Shown here: one piece after another, positions 1 through 8,150 of the stretch
Numbering within the stretch: position 1 is the first letter of the stretch
Layout of the letters: each line of letters begins with the position of its first letter
Source: Ruminococcus sp.
Lineage (GTDB): Bacteria; Bacillota; Clostridia; Oscillospirales; Acutalibacteraceae
NCBI GenBank assembly: GCA_017411835.1
Contig: JAFQPG010000003.1
Location: 62,001 to 126,000 of the forward strand
DNA: 64,000 nt
Direction of reading: 5' to 3'
Made by a program: the position numbers and the translations under genes
Notes under the pieces: generated by a model
The model's database searches: none
Told to the model about the DNA's origin: nothing
What the model saw: only the letters and a program-made list of their open reading frames with translations

Positions 1-2
1 AG

Positions 3-812
3 ATTTCTCCGCGTCGCCGTCCTGCATCTTTTATCTTTGTCGGACCTACCGGCGTCGGTAAAACTGAGCTCGTAAAGGTGCTGTCAAAAGAGCTTTTCGA
101 TACTCCAGAAACATTAATCAGACTTGATATGTCCGAGTTTATGGAAAAGCACTCTGTTTCTAAAATTATCGGCTCACCTCCGGGATATGTCGGCTACGAC
201 GAAGCAGGTCAGGTGACCGAAAAAGTACGCAGAAGACCATATTCTGTTCTGCTTTTCGACGAAATTGAAAAGGCGCATCCTGATGTTTTAAACATCCTTT
301 TGCAGATACTAGACGAAGGCAAGCTCACCGATGCACATGGCAGAGCGGTTGATTTTTCAAATACCGTTATCGTTATGACATCAAATGCTGGCTCTGATAA
401 GCGTGAGAACGCTTTAGGCTTTGCAAAGAGCGAGGAAGACGCCGAACGTGAAAAGGTTATGAAAGCTTTGTCTGAGTTTTTACGACCTGAGTTTATTGCT
501 CGTGTTGACGAGATTATTGTTTTCAGACCTTTGAATAAAGACAACTTTGTCAAGATTGCGCATCTTATGTTATCTGAATATATAGAAACTCTTTTGGAAA
601 AAGGTATTGAATTCAGATTTGACGATAAAGCGTGCGAGTATTTAGCTAATAAGTCTTGCAACGGTAAGAGCGGTGCTCGTGATTTACGCAATCTTATACG
701 TAAAGAGGTTGAGGACAAAATTACAACCGAGCTTATTTTAGCTGGCGAGGGCGCTTTGTCAGGAATTGCAATCAGCGCAAATGATAATGAATTAATAGTT
801 CAGTCTATATAA
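3..812 (+). CDS. Clp/Hsp100 AAA+ ATPase, C-terminal part (probably ClpC type)
   Basis: The frame is already open at base 3, so the gene begins left of the window and the first ATG at 78 is internal. Visible are Walker A GPTGVGKT (bases 42-65), the pore loop region GSPPGYVGYDE, Walker B LLFDEIEKAH, sensor-1 TSN, the arginine-finger stretch LRPEFIARVDE and the small D2 subdomain (GARDLRNLIRKEVED). These hexamers use ATP to unfold proteins. A short insert with LGF sits where ClpC proteins carry the VGF loop that docks on ClpP, which favours a protease-linked ClpC over the disaggregase ClpB; this is inference, since the N-domain and D1 are outside the window. A terminator follows at once. Confidence 0.9.
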   Translation: MSPRRRPASFIFVGPTGVGKTELVKVLSKELFDTPETLIRLDMSEFMEKHSVSKIIGSPPGYVGYDEAGQVTEKVRRRPYSVLLFDEIEKAHPDVLNILLQILDEGKLTDAHGRAVDFSNTVIVMTSNAGSDKRENALGFAKSEEDAEREKVMKALSEFLRPEFIARVDEIIVFRPLNKDNFVKIAHLMLSEYIETLLEKGIEFRFDDKACEYLANKSCNGKSGARDLRNLIRKEVEDKITTELILAGEGALSGIAISANDNELIVQSI

Positions 813-839
813 AAAAAGCGGTCAAATGACCGCTTTTTT
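813..839 (+). terminator. Rho-independent terminator of the Clp gene
   Basis: Stem AAAAAAGCGGTC / GACCGCTTTTTT with loop AAAT directly after the stop codon, ending in a T run. Confidence 0.9.
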
Positions 840-888
840 ATTTTTTCTACCGCTTGCAAAATAAAACTAACCGAATACCTTTATTTTA

Positions 889-917
889 TTGAAAACGCCC
901 TTGATTTTCTTTATTAT
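889..917 (+). promoter_or_regulatory. Sigma-A-type promoter of the LytTR operon
   Basis: TTGAAA (889-894), 17-base spacer, TATTAT (912-917). It lies 23 bases before the TTG start codon, and the ribosome site AAGGAGG is at 926-932, so the leader is very short. Confidence 0.6.
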
Positions 918-940
918 ATAGTCGTAAGGAGGGAACAGCA

Positions 941-1375
941 TTGAAATTCATACTTAATATAGATAAATCAAAAGACGAAGAAGTAATCGTCAATGCTCAC
1001 GAAAAAACAAAGCTTGTTGAAGAAATCGAAAAGCTTGTACTTAACGACACCTTCGAGCTTATCGGTTATGACAGCGACAAGACGTCTGTACTTCTTGATT
1101 TTCAAGATGTTCAGTGTTTTGTGGTTAATGATGGTAAAGTTTACGCTTATACCGATAATAGCAAATATTATGTAAAATATCGCATTTATCAATTACAGGA
1201 GAAACTGCCGTCAAACTTTATCAAGGTAAATCAGTCGTGTATTGGTAATATTAAAAAGATTTCGCGCTTTGACGCATCGCTTGCTGGTTCACTAATAATT
1301 AAGTTTAAATGTGGCTACAAAGATTGTGTGTCACGCAGACAGCTAAAAGAATTCAAAGAAAGGTTTGGTTTATAA
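941..1375 (+). CDS. LytTR-type DNA-binding regulator without receiver domain
   Basis: 144 residues starting at TTG, chosen because AAGGAGG lies eight bases upstream. The C-terminal two thirds (about residues 45-140) match the LytTR DNA-binding fold: strand pattern VLLDFQDVQCFVVNDGKVYAY, then KLPSNFIKVNQSCIGNIKKI and the closing RRQLKEFKERF. There is no N-terminal receiver domain, so it is a stand-alone LytTR factor of the kind paired with DUF3021 membrane proteins. It overlaps the next gene by one base (TAATG) and heads a four-gene operon ending in an ABC-2 exporter, which it probably controls. In the known LytTR/DUF3021 systems the membrane partner holds the regulator inactive; that role is inferred here. 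Confidence 0.85.
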   Translation: MKFILNIDKSKDEEVIVNAHEKTKLVEEIEKLVLNDTFELIGYDSDKTSVLLDFQDVQCFVVNDGKVYAYTDNSKYYVKYRIYQLQEKLPSNFIKVNQSCIGNIKKISRFDASLAGSLIIKFKCGYKDCVSRRQLKEFKERFGL

Positions 1376-1794
1376 TGAATAAGTATTTTAAAGAATTTTT
1401 ACGTCGTGGCCTTATGTTTTCAGGCTTCGGTCCGATTATTTTGGGTATTGTTTATTTGTGCGTTTCATATAGCGTAGAAGATTTTTCATTGTCTGCAAGG
1501 GAAATTTTGCTTGCAATTATATCTACATATCTGCTGGCTTTTGTTCAAGCAGGTGCATCTGTTTTTAATCAGATAGAGCATTGGGTTTTGCCTAAATCGA
1601 TGTTCTTACATTTCAGCTTTATTTATGTAGCTTATGTTGTGTGCTATCTTATCAATTCGTGGATACCGTTTGAGCTTATGGTGATTGCTATATTTACTGC
1701 TGTTTTTGTTGTGATTTACTTTGCGGTTTGGCTGATAGTTTTCTTATCTATAAAAATAACTAGCAAAAAGCTAAACACAAAATTTTTTGCATAA
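1375..1794 (+). CDS. DUF3021 family membrane protein
   Basis: 139 residues. The longest open frame begins further left, but the ATG at 1375 overlaps the stop of the LytTR gene and gives the family start (KEFLRRGLMFSGFGPIILGI). Four hydrophobic segments are visible at about residues 17-38, 48-66, 75-96 and 104-128, as in DUF3021 proteins, which are encoded next to LytTR regulators. Its role is likely to modulate the LytTR factor at the membrane (family knowledge plus neighbour, not shown here). Confidence 0.8.
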   Translation: MNKYFKEFLRRGLMFSGFGPIILGIVYLCVSYSVEDFSLSAREILLAIISTYLLAFVQAGASVFNQIEHWVLPKSMFLHFSFIYVAYVVCYLINSWIPFELMVIAIFTAVFVVIYFAVWLIVFLSIKITSKKLNTKFFA

Positions 1795-1806
1795 GAGGAA
1801 TATTCA

Positions 1807-2535
1807 ATGGACGCGATAAAAATAGTATCACTTACAAAAAAATATAAAGATACTAAAGCTGTTGATAATTTAAGTCTTAATATAAAAGAGGGCGAACTTT
1901 TATCATTGCTCGGTGTAAACGGTGCTGGAAAAACAACAACTATAAAAATGCTTTCCTGCCTTACAAAACCGACTTCAGGCGATGCCTTTTTGTGTGGTAA
2001 AAGCATCTTGCAAGATGCAAGTGAAATAAAATCGCTGATTGCTGTTTCTCCGCAGGAAGGCGCTGTCGCTATGGGCTTGACTGTAAAAGAAAATTTAGAG
2101 CTTATGTGTGGCGTACATAGCTTTTCAAAAGAAAAGAGGCTTAATAAAATAAAAGAGCTAACGAGTCTTTTGTCGCTTGAAGAAGTCCTCAGAAAAAAAG
2201 CAATGAAGCTATCAGGTGGATATAAACGCAGATTAAGTATTGCAATGGCGCTTATAAGCGAGCCGAAGATTTTGTTTTTAGACGAGCCGACTTTAGGCTT
2301 GGATGTAATCGCAAGAGCTCAGCTTTGGGATATCATAAGAGAGCTTAAAGGAAAAATTACAATAATTCTGACTACTCACTATATGGAAGAAGCTCAAGCG
2401 TTATCAGACCGTATTGCCGTTATGAAAGACGGCAAACTGCTAATATGTGATACGGCCTACAATATAAAAGCTAAAGCAGACACAGATGATTTTGAGCAAG
2501 CTTTTATTCGTGTAGTAAAGGGGGAAGTAAAGTGA
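1807..2535 (+). CDS. ABC-2 type exporter, ATP-binding subunit
   Basis: 242 residues, a single nucleotide-binding domain. Walker A is GVNGAGKTTT near residue 37, the Q-loop SPQEG near 81, a signature region MKLSGGYKRRL near 137, Walker B KILFLDEPTLGLD near 157 and the switch histidine TTHYMEEA near 191. The pattern is that of drug- or lantibiotic-export ATPases (CcmA class). It overlaps the permease gene by four bases (GTGA), so the two are translationally coupled. The substrate cannot be told. Control by the upstream LytTR/DUF3021 pair is inferred. Confidence 0.92.
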   Translation: MDAIKIVSLTKKYKDTKAVDNLSLNIKEGELLSLLGVNGAGKTTTIKMLSCLTKPTSGDAFLCGKSILQDASEIKSLIAVSPQEGAVAMGLTVKENLELMCGVHSFSKEKRLNKIKELTSLLSLEEVLRKKAMKLSGGYKRRLSIAMALISEPKILFLDEPTLGLDVIARAQLWDIIRELKGKITIILTTHYMEEAQALSDRIAVMKDGKLLICDTAYNIKAKADTDDFEQAFIRVVKGEVK

Positions 2536-3263
2536 GAATGCTTACATTTGCAAAAAGAAATGTAAAGGAAATCTTACGCGACCCTGTTAATTTATTTTTC
2601 GGCTTAGTTTTTCCTTTTGTTTTACTGATTTTACTTACAGCTATTCAGTCTAATGTACCCGTAAACTTGTTTGAAATACCTCATCTTACTCCGGGAATTA
2701 CAGTGTTTGGACTTTCCTTTATGACACTCTTTTCTGCAACAATCATTGCAAAAGACAGAACAGGTTCATTTTTGCAAAGATTATATACAACTCCGATGGG
2801 CTCACTTGATTTTATAGTTGCCTACACTTTGCCGATAATACCGATTTCTGTTATACAGTCTGTTATTTGCTATGTCGTCGCTTTGTTTTTAGGACTAGAA
2901 ATTAGCGTTAACATCATATATGCGGTTCTTTTTATAGTACCTGTGTCTATATTTTTTATCGCACTTGGACTACTTTGCGGTAGCGTTTTTTCTGATAAGC
3001 AGGTAGGCGGTATCTGTGGAGCGTTACTTACAAATCTGTGTGCCTTTTTGTCGGGTGTATGGTTTGATTTAAAGCTTGTAGGCGGTGTCTTTGAAAAAAT
3101 AGCAAATCTACTCCCGTTTGTTCACGCTGTTGAAATTGAGCGCGCAGTTATAAACGGTGATTTTTCTGCGGTTTTTCCACATCTCTACTGGGTACTCGCT
3201 TACGCGATAATTACTTTGCTGTTGGCTGTTCTTTTGTTTCTTCGTCAGATGAACAAGCAGTAA
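2532..3263 (+). CDS. ABC-2 type exporter, permease subunit
   Basis: 243 residues. GTG at 2532 overlaps the ATPase stop; an ATG six bases later (2538) is an equally possible start. Six hydrophobic segments are visible, with the amphipathic start RNVKEILRDPVNLFFGLVFPF and the cytoplasmic stretch KDRTGSFLQRLYTTPM typical of ABC-2 permeases. It forms the membrane half of the exporter with the preceding gene and ends the LytTR operon. Confidence 0.9.
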   Translation: MRMLTFAKRNVKEILRDPVNLFFGLVFPFVLLILLTAIQSNVPVNLFEIPHLTPGITVFGLSFMTLFSATIIAKDRTGSFLQRLYTTPMGSLDFIVAYTLPIIPISVIQSVICYVVALFLGLEISVNIIYAVLFIVPVSIFFIALGLLCGSVFSDKQVGGICGALLTNLCAFLSGVWFDLKLVGGVFEKIANLLPFVHAVEIERAVINGDFSAVFPHLYWVLAYAIITLLLAVLLFLRQMNKQ

Positions 3264-3294
3264 TAGGTAAGTTTTAAACTTTATATATAAAACT

Positions 3295-3323
3295 AAGGCA
3301 CAAGCGTTTGCTTGTGCCTTTTT
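3295..3323 (+). terminator. Terminator between convergent genes
   Basis: Stem AAGGCACAAGC / GCTTGTGCCTT with loop GTTT, followed by TTT on the plus strand. It separates the exporter operon from the convergent Crp/Fnr gene and could work both ways. Confidence 0.85.
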
Positions 3324-3324
3324 A

Positions 3325-3999
3325 CTATAGAGTCAGTTCTCTTAATCTTTTTTTATCAACTATTTTTACACCCTTGCGGGACAATTCGACAATACCCTCG
3401 TTTTCGAAATATTTTAGCATTCTTGACACAACCTCTCGTGCACTTCCCATATATTTAGCGATTAGCGAATGGGTGAGCATAACCGTGTCGGTCTGGGTTC
3501 TGCTTATTTCATCAAGCAAGAAAATCGCAAGTCTTTTGTCCATGCTCATGAAAAGCACCTGTTGCATTATCCACATAATATTTGATAAGCAATCAACCGT
3601 ATTTTCAAGCGCATAAATTCTAGCCTGCTCATACTTATTATTTATTTTTTCAAAGGCTTCACCTGATATAAAGTAGCAGTCGCTGTCTTCTTCCGCATCA
3701 ACAAAAATGTCAAATGTAATCGGCTCATTAATAAAAGATGCGGATAGTATGCACAGCTCGTCTTTATGAATACGCATAAGCGTAAGCTCTTTGTCGTCAT
3801 CAGATATGATATATACCCTAAGACATCCATTGTTTACTATAATAAGTCCGCCTTCTTCACTGCCGTCATATATGGTAGTGTTTTTCTTATATATTTTTTT
3901 GTATGTGTTTTCATATATGTAGCTTTGGTCTTCTTTTTTGAGCATATCCCAAAACGGAAAACGCTCGCTACATAGCTTCTCAAAAATCTCAAATTTCAT
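3325..3999 (-). CDS. Crp/Fnr family transcriptional regulator
   Basis: 224 residues from the ATG at 3999. A GTG at 4008 would lengthen it, but that codon lies inside the ribosome site AGGTG. Residues 1-140 form a cyclic-nucleotide-binding-type beta barrel (YDGSEEGGLIIVNNGCLRVYI). The C-terminal winged helix-turn-helix is SLIAKYMGSAREVVSRMLKYF followed by a wing. There is no N-terminal cysteine cluster like that of Fnr, so direct iron-sulfur sensing of oxygen is unlikely; the ligand is unknown. A perfect palindrome at 4015-4030 sits just upstream, so autoregulation and control of the divergent gene are likely. Confidence 0.88.
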   Translation of the reverse strand: MKFEIFEKLCSERFPFWDMLKKEDQSYIYENTYKKIYKKNTTIYDGSEEGGLIIVNNGCLRVYIISDDDKELTLMRIHKDELCILSASFINEPITFDIFVDAEEDSDCYFISGEAFEKINNKYEQARIYALENTVDCLSNIMWIMQQVLFMSMDKRLAIFLLDEISRTQTDTVMLTHSLIAKYMGSAREVVSRMLKYFENEGIVELSRKGVKIVDKKRLRELTL

Positions 4000-4014
4000 A
4001 AAAAGCACCTACTT

Positions 4015-4030
4015 TGTGACTTCGGTCACA
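4015..4030. promoter_or_regulatory. Crp/Fnr-type operator palindrome
   Basis: TGTGACTTCGGTCACA: perfect TGTGA-N6-TCACA half-sites of the Crp consensus, 15 bases from the start of the Crp/Fnr gene and 95 bases from the divergent gene. Assignment to this regulator is by position. Confidence 0.8.
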
Positions 4031-4072
4031 GAAATAAATAAAGTTATCGTGTAATATATGGTCAAGATAAAT

Positions 4073-4094
4073 CAGTAATAAATTACTATTACTG
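4073..4094. repeat. Inverted repeat in front of the small unknown gene
   Basis: CAGTAATA, six bases, TATTACTG: perfect 8-bp arms ending 30 bases before the ATG at 4125. It may be a second operator or the base of a leader hairpin. Confidence 0.55.
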
Positions 4095-4124
4095 AAAATA
4101 AACTTACTTAAGGAGGCTTTTACA

Positions 4125-4505
4125 ATGACTGCTAACAATTTACCATTATTGCTTTTAGACAACAGCTCTATGATGTCCGTTATCAACGAGGGCGAATTCA
4201 GATGCTCTAATATGTCTTTTGAGGACGCAAAGCTCTTGCTTGAAATTTTCGACGAAAAAGAGTATCTTAAGTGTTTTTCAAACCCTGCTATCGAATCTGT
4301 AATGTTTGAACAGCTCGAAATCCAAAAACGCGATTTTGAATACAAGCACATTAGAAATATGCGAGTAAATCAGCAGGCTATTGTATTCAAGCTCTACAGC
4401 ACACCATCAGCATCTAACCCGATTATACAGGCTGACGACGGGGTAGAGGCTAAAAAGATTCAAAACGTATATGCTTATTGTCAGCACCTTATCAGAGTTA
4501 AATAA
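4125..4505 (+). CDS. Small conserved-looking protein, possibly STIV-B116 (DUF1874)-like
   Basis: 126 residues with ribosome site AAGGAGG. I do not recognise it firmly. The order of elements (LPLLLLDNSSMMS, then a helix SFEDAKLLLEIF, then NPAIESVMFEQL, then QQAIVFKLYSTP) recalls the STIV-B116/DUF1874 fold, a family that includes viral and cellular cyclic-oligoadenylate ring nucleases. The position of the catalytic histidine in those nucleases appears to be occupied by Asn/Pro here, so nuclease activity should not be assumed. The gene stands alone between a Crp-type operator plus inverted repeat and a strong terminator, so it is probably the main target of the divergent regulator. Confidence 0.6.
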   Translation: MTANNLPLLLLDNSSMMSVINEGEFRCSNMSFEDAKLLLEIFDEKEYLKCFSNPAIESVMFEQLEIQKRDFEYKHIRNMRVNQQAIVFKLYSTPSASNPIIQADDGVEAKKIQNVYAYCQHLIRVK

Positions 4506-4525
4506 TTATATATACATTGTAACAT

Positions 4526-4560
4526 AAAATCTGCAGTACACAAGTGCTGCAGATTTTTTT
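4526..4560 (+). terminator. Terminator of the small unknown gene
   Basis: AAAATCTGCAG / CTGCAGATTTT around a 10-base loop, followed by TTT. Confidence 0.88.
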
Positions 4561-4570
4561 ATGCAAATAA

Positions 4571-4600
4571 AAATGGCCAGACATTTCTGCCTGACCATTT
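4571..4600 (-). terminator. Terminator of the ABC exporter operon
   Basis: On the minus strand AAATGGTCAGGC / GTCTGGCCATTT, loop of six, followed by TTTATTT; 13 bases beyond the stop of the exporter gene. Confidence 0.85.
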
Positions 4601-4613
4601 AGTTAAATAGATT

Positions 4614-6380
4614 TTACTGATTATCTGAGAACTGTGAGTTATAAAGCTTAGCGTATAGGCCGTCTTTAGCCATCAGCTCTTCGTGATTACCAACCTCTAA
4701 GATGTCGCCGTCCTGCATATACAAAATGTTTTGTGCATCCTTGATGGTTGAAAGTCTGTGAGCAATAATGAAAGATGTTTTACCCTTCATCATTTCGTTC
4801 ATAGCTTCTTGAATCAAAACCTCAGTTCTAGTATCAACCGAAGAAGTAGCCTCGTCCAAAATCATAATCGGTGGGTTGTTGAGCATTGCTCTTGCAATAG
4901 TCAAAAGCTGTCGCTGACCTTGAGCGATGTTGCTGGCACCCTCTTGAAGTACAAAGTCGTATCCGCCAGGAAGCGTTCTGATAAATGCATCAGCTCTTGC
5001 TTTCTTAGCAGCCTCTTCGACCTCTTCGTCTGTAGCATCAAGCTTGCCGTAACGGATGTTATCTCGGATAGTACCGTTATACAACCAAGTGTCTTGAAGA
5101 ACCATACCGAATATTTCTCTAAGTCTTCTTCTTTCCATATCCCTGATATCTACGCCGTCAATCTTGATGCCGCCTTTTCTAACGTCGTAGAAACGCATAA
5201 TAAGATTAACAAGTGTTGTTTTACCTGCGCCCGTCGGTCCTACGATAGCGGTTTTTTCACCAGCACCGATTGTGATATCAAGGTCGGTGATAAGTGTCTG
5301 ATGTGGCAGATACCCAAATCTGATGTGGTCAAATTTAACTTCACCCTTAAGTTGCTCAGGGAATTTAGGGCTTTCTGCATCAGCAACTTCTTCCTCTTCG
5401 TCCAAGAATTCAAAAATTCTTGCAGCAGCAGAGCCCGTAGCCTGAATAGTGTTTGCAATCTGCATAACCTGTGTCAGAGGCTGTGAGAACTGTCTTAAGT
5501 AAAGAGTAAATGACTGAATCATACCGATTGATAAACCGCCTAAAATCGCAAGAATAACGCCAACGATACTTACTAATGCGTAGCCGAAGTTTGTCATATT
5601 CTGCATAATAGGGGTGAGTGTACCTGCTAAGAACTGACCGCCCTTTGAAGCTTCGTACAAGTCCTCGTTAGTTTCCTCAAAGCCTTTGATGACGCTTTCT
5701 TCTCTGCCAAATACGGTAACAACATTATGCCCTGCATAGTATTCCTCAACCAAGCCGTTGAGCTTGCCTGTGCCACCTTGCTGAGCGTTAAATTTTTCCT
5801 GTGACTTTTTAGCGATTTTAGCAGCCGCATAAAGAGCAACTGGTACAATAGCAAGACCGACAATAGTGAGTACAATATTGATGTTAATCATAACAGCAAA
5901 TATAATAATGATAGTAAACAATGCATTTAATATCTGATAAATACTCTGCTGTAATGAGCTTGAAACTGTATCAACATCGTTAGTTACTCGGCTTAAAATA
6001 TCGCCGTAAGCGTGTGTGTCGTAGTAGTTGAGAGGAAGCTTTGAAAGCTTGTAGTCAACCTTTTTCCTTAAATCAAAGATAGTGCTTTCGGCAACATGTA
6101 CGATTAAGGTTGTGCCTACATACGATAAAATAGCGTTGATTGCGTAAGCGCTAAGCATCATGATCAAGAATTTAAGAAACTGTCCGTCAGGAGTTTCTGT
6201 TCTGAAAAGCACAGCCAAAGAGTCTGTAGCTTTACCCATAAGCAGTGGGGCAGATGCGTAGGCAATACAAGAAAGCAAAATAACAATGATAGCAATAATA
6301 AGACTACCGCTGTAAGGCTTCATACAAGCAAACAATCTCTTGTATGCACCGTTTCTCTTGGAAGGTTTAACATTTTTCAT
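4614..6380 (-). CDS. Heterodimeric ABC exporter, subunit with intact catalytic glutamate
   Basis: 588 residues from the ATG at 6380, eight bases after AAGGAGGG; the GTG at 6389 overlaps that ribosome site. An N-terminal six-helix exporter domain (about residues 20-320) is fused to an ATPase domain with Walker A VGPTGAGKTT, signature region NIAQGQRQLL instead of LSGGQ, Walker B IMILDEATSSVD and switch IIAHRLST. The glutamate after Walker B is present while the signature motif is degenerate. The partner gene shows the reverse, as in asymmetric exporters of the TM287/288 and BmrCD type. Stop and start of the two genes are one base apart. The substrate is unknown; drugs or peptides are typical for the class. 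Confidence 0.9.
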   Translation of the reverse strand: MKNVKPSKRNGAYKRLFACMKPYSGSLIIAIIVILLSCIAYASAPLLMGKATDSLAVLFRTETPDGQFLKFLIMMLSAYAINAILSYVGTTLIVHVAESTIFDLRKKVDYKLSKLPLNYYDTHAYGDILSRVTNDVDTVSSSLQQSIYQILNALFTIIIIFAVMININIVLTIVGLAIVPVALYAAAKIAKKSQEKFNAQQGGTGKLNGLVEEYYAGHNVVTVFGREESVIKGFEETNEDLYEASKGGQFLAGTLTPIMQNMTNFGYALVSIVGVILAILGGLSIGMIQSFTLYLRQFSQPLTQVMQIANTIQATGSAAARIFEFLDEEEEVADAESPKFPEQLKGEVKFDHIRFGYLPHQTLITDLDITIGAGEKTAIVGPTGAGKTTLVNLIMRFYDVRKGGIKIDGVDIRDMERRRLREIFGMVLQDTWLYNGTIRDNIRYGKLDATDEEVEEAAKKARADAFIRTLPGGYDFVLQEGASNIAQGQRQLLTIARAMLNNPPIMILDEATSSVDTRTEVLIQEAMNEMMKGKTSFIIAHRLSTIKDAQNILYMQDGDILEVGNHEELMAKDGLYAKLYNSQFSDNQ

Positions 6381-6381
6381 A

Positions 6382-8136
6382 TTATTCACCCTCCTTACTC
6401 ATCTGAGAATCTACAATTTCCTTGTAGACCTCGCAAGATTCAACAAGTTCTTTGTGTGTTCCCATACCGACAACCTCACCTTTTTCAACAACGATGATTC
6501 TGTCAGCATCAATAATAGTAGAAATTCTCTGTGCAACGATAACAACGGTTGCATCGCCTGTTTCAGCAGATAAAGCGTGTCTTAAAGCTTTATCTGTCTT
6601 GAAGTCAAGTGCAGAGAAAGAGTCATCAAAAACGTAGATTTCAGGTTTTCTGACAATCGCACGAGCAATAGCAAGACGCTGTCTTTGACCACCTGAAACA
6701 TTTGTACCACCCTGAGAGATAGGGGAGTCAAAGCCCTCTTCTTTCTTCATTACAAAGTCGTATGATTGAGCAATCTTAACGGCTTCTTCAATTCTGTCTT
6801 CGTTAGCATTTTTGTCACCAAAGGCGATGTTTGAGTCGATAGTGCCCGAGAAGAGTACAGCTTTTTGTGGAACAAAACCGATTTTGCTTCTAAGTACAGC
6901 GGTGTCGTAATCTCTAACGTCAACGCCATCAACAAGCACCTGACCCTCTGTAACGTCGTAAAGTCTAGGGATAAGGTTAACGATGGTTGATTTACCCATA
7001 CCCGTACCGCCGATAATCGCGGTGGTTTCGCCCGGTTTAGCTTCAAATGACAAGTTCTTGATAGCAGGAACGTCAGCACCCGGATATGTAAAGGAAACAT
7101 TTTTAAAGGTAAGATAACCCTTTTGCTCTTTATTATCTACAGTTTCTTCTTTGTTTTCGATTACGGGCTCTGTCTGTAAAACCTCCTGTGCTCTTTGAGC
7201 AGCAGTAGAAGCTCGTGGAAGCTGAACAAATACAAGAGTCAGCATAATAACAGCCATCATAATCTGCATAATATACTGGATAATAGCCATAATTTCGCCG
7301 ATGTTGTAGTCAACATCTTTTGCGATATCCTGATATCCTGCAAGTAAAAGCACCATAGCAGCTGTAAGAGAAAGCACAACAGTAAGTACCGGAAGTACTG
7401 CATTTGTAGTTCTCTGAAGCTTCATATTAGTCTTTTTGTAGTCTTTGTTGATTTCTTCAAACTTCTTTGATTCAAAATCAATAGTACCAAATGCTCTGAT
7501 TACTCTGACACCTGTGAGTTTTTCTCTGAGTACAAGGTTAATTCTATCAATTTTACCCTGAATTTTAGTAGAAAGCGGAACAGCTATTTTTGCAATAATT
7601 ACAAGCACAACCGCCATAATCGGGATAGAAATGATAAGCACAGAAGATAAGCTCGGTGAACTCGATAGTGCTAAAATAATACCGCAAATACACATAATAG
7701 GTGCCTGAATAGCAATTCTTAAGCACTGGTTTAAGAAAGTCTGTACCTGTGTAATATCGTTGTTAGTTCTAGTAATTAGTGAAGAAGCAGAAAATCTGTC
7801 GATTTCTGTCTGTGAAAAGTACTGTACCTTTGTGAAAATCTTTGAACGCAGATTTCTACCAACACCCATTGATACAGTTGCAGAAAGCTTACTGGTAATA
7901 ATACCGCAAAGTAAACCCGCAAACACGATAACAAGCATCAATGCACCAATTTCAAGAACATAGATGACGTCGTGTCTTGTGTGCTCGCCTGCTTTATTGA
8001 TTGCTTCAGCGTAGTTTATAAGTACAGATAAAAGCGACGGCAAGCCGAGTGTCGCCATCGTCGTGCCGATAGTCGTCAGCACAATAAACAGCAGTTGTCT
8101 TTTATAACTGCCTAATTCTTTAAAAACACACTTCAT
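6382..8136 (-). CDS. Heterodimeric ABC exporter, subunit with degenerate Walker B
   Basis: 584 residues, ribosome site CGGAGAT. A six-helix membrane domain (about 15-310) is followed by an ATPase domain with Walker A GGTGMGKST, intact signature NVSGGQRQRL, Walker B IYVFDDSFSALD and the switch position VAQRIST. The catalytic glutamate is replaced by aspartate and the switch histidine by glutamine, so this half holds the degenerate ATP site and the partner half hydrolyses. The gene is translated just ahead of its partner and just after the HdeD-like gene in one operon. Confidence 0.9.
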   Translation of the reverse strand: MKCVFKELGSYKRQLLFIVLTTIGTTMATLGLPSLLSVLINYAEAINKAGEHTRHDVIYVLEIGALMLVIVFAGLLCGIITSKLSATVSMGVGRNLRSKIFTKVQYFSQTEIDRFSASSLITRTNNDITQVQTFLNQCLRIAIQAPIMCICGIILALSSSPSLSSVLIISIPIMAVVLVIIAKIAVPLSTKIQGKIDRINLVLREKLTGVRVIRAFGTIDFESKKFEEINKDYKKTNMKLQRTTNAVLPVLTVVLSLTAAMVLLLAGYQDIAKDVDYNIGEIMAIIQYIMQIMMAVIMLTLVFVQLPRASTAAQRAQEVLQTEPVIENKEETVDNKEQKGYLTFKNVSFTYPGADVPAIKNLSFEAKPGETTAIIGGTGMGKSTIVNLIPRLYDVTEGQVLVDGVDVRDYDTAVLRSKIGFVPQKAVLFSGTIDSNIAFGDKNANEDRIEEAVKIAQSYDFVMKKEEGFDSPISQGGTNVSGGQRQRLAIARAIVRKPEIYVFDDSFSALDFKTDKALRHALSAETGDATVVIVAQRISTIIDADRIIVVEKGEVVGMGTHKELVESCEVYKEIVDSQMSKEGE

Positions 8137-8150
8137 AATTTTATCTCCGA

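Noticed and set aside
209..718. Open frame of 169 codons on the minus strand inside the Clp gene
   Set aside because: Low-complexity Ser-rich shadow of a strongly conserved AAA domain; no ribosome site.
4125..4505. Active cyclic-oligoadenylate ring nuclease or anti-CRISPR (AcrIII-1 type)
   Set aside because: Only a loose B116-like pattern, the expected catalytic histidine is not seen, and there is no CRISPR or type III gene in the window.
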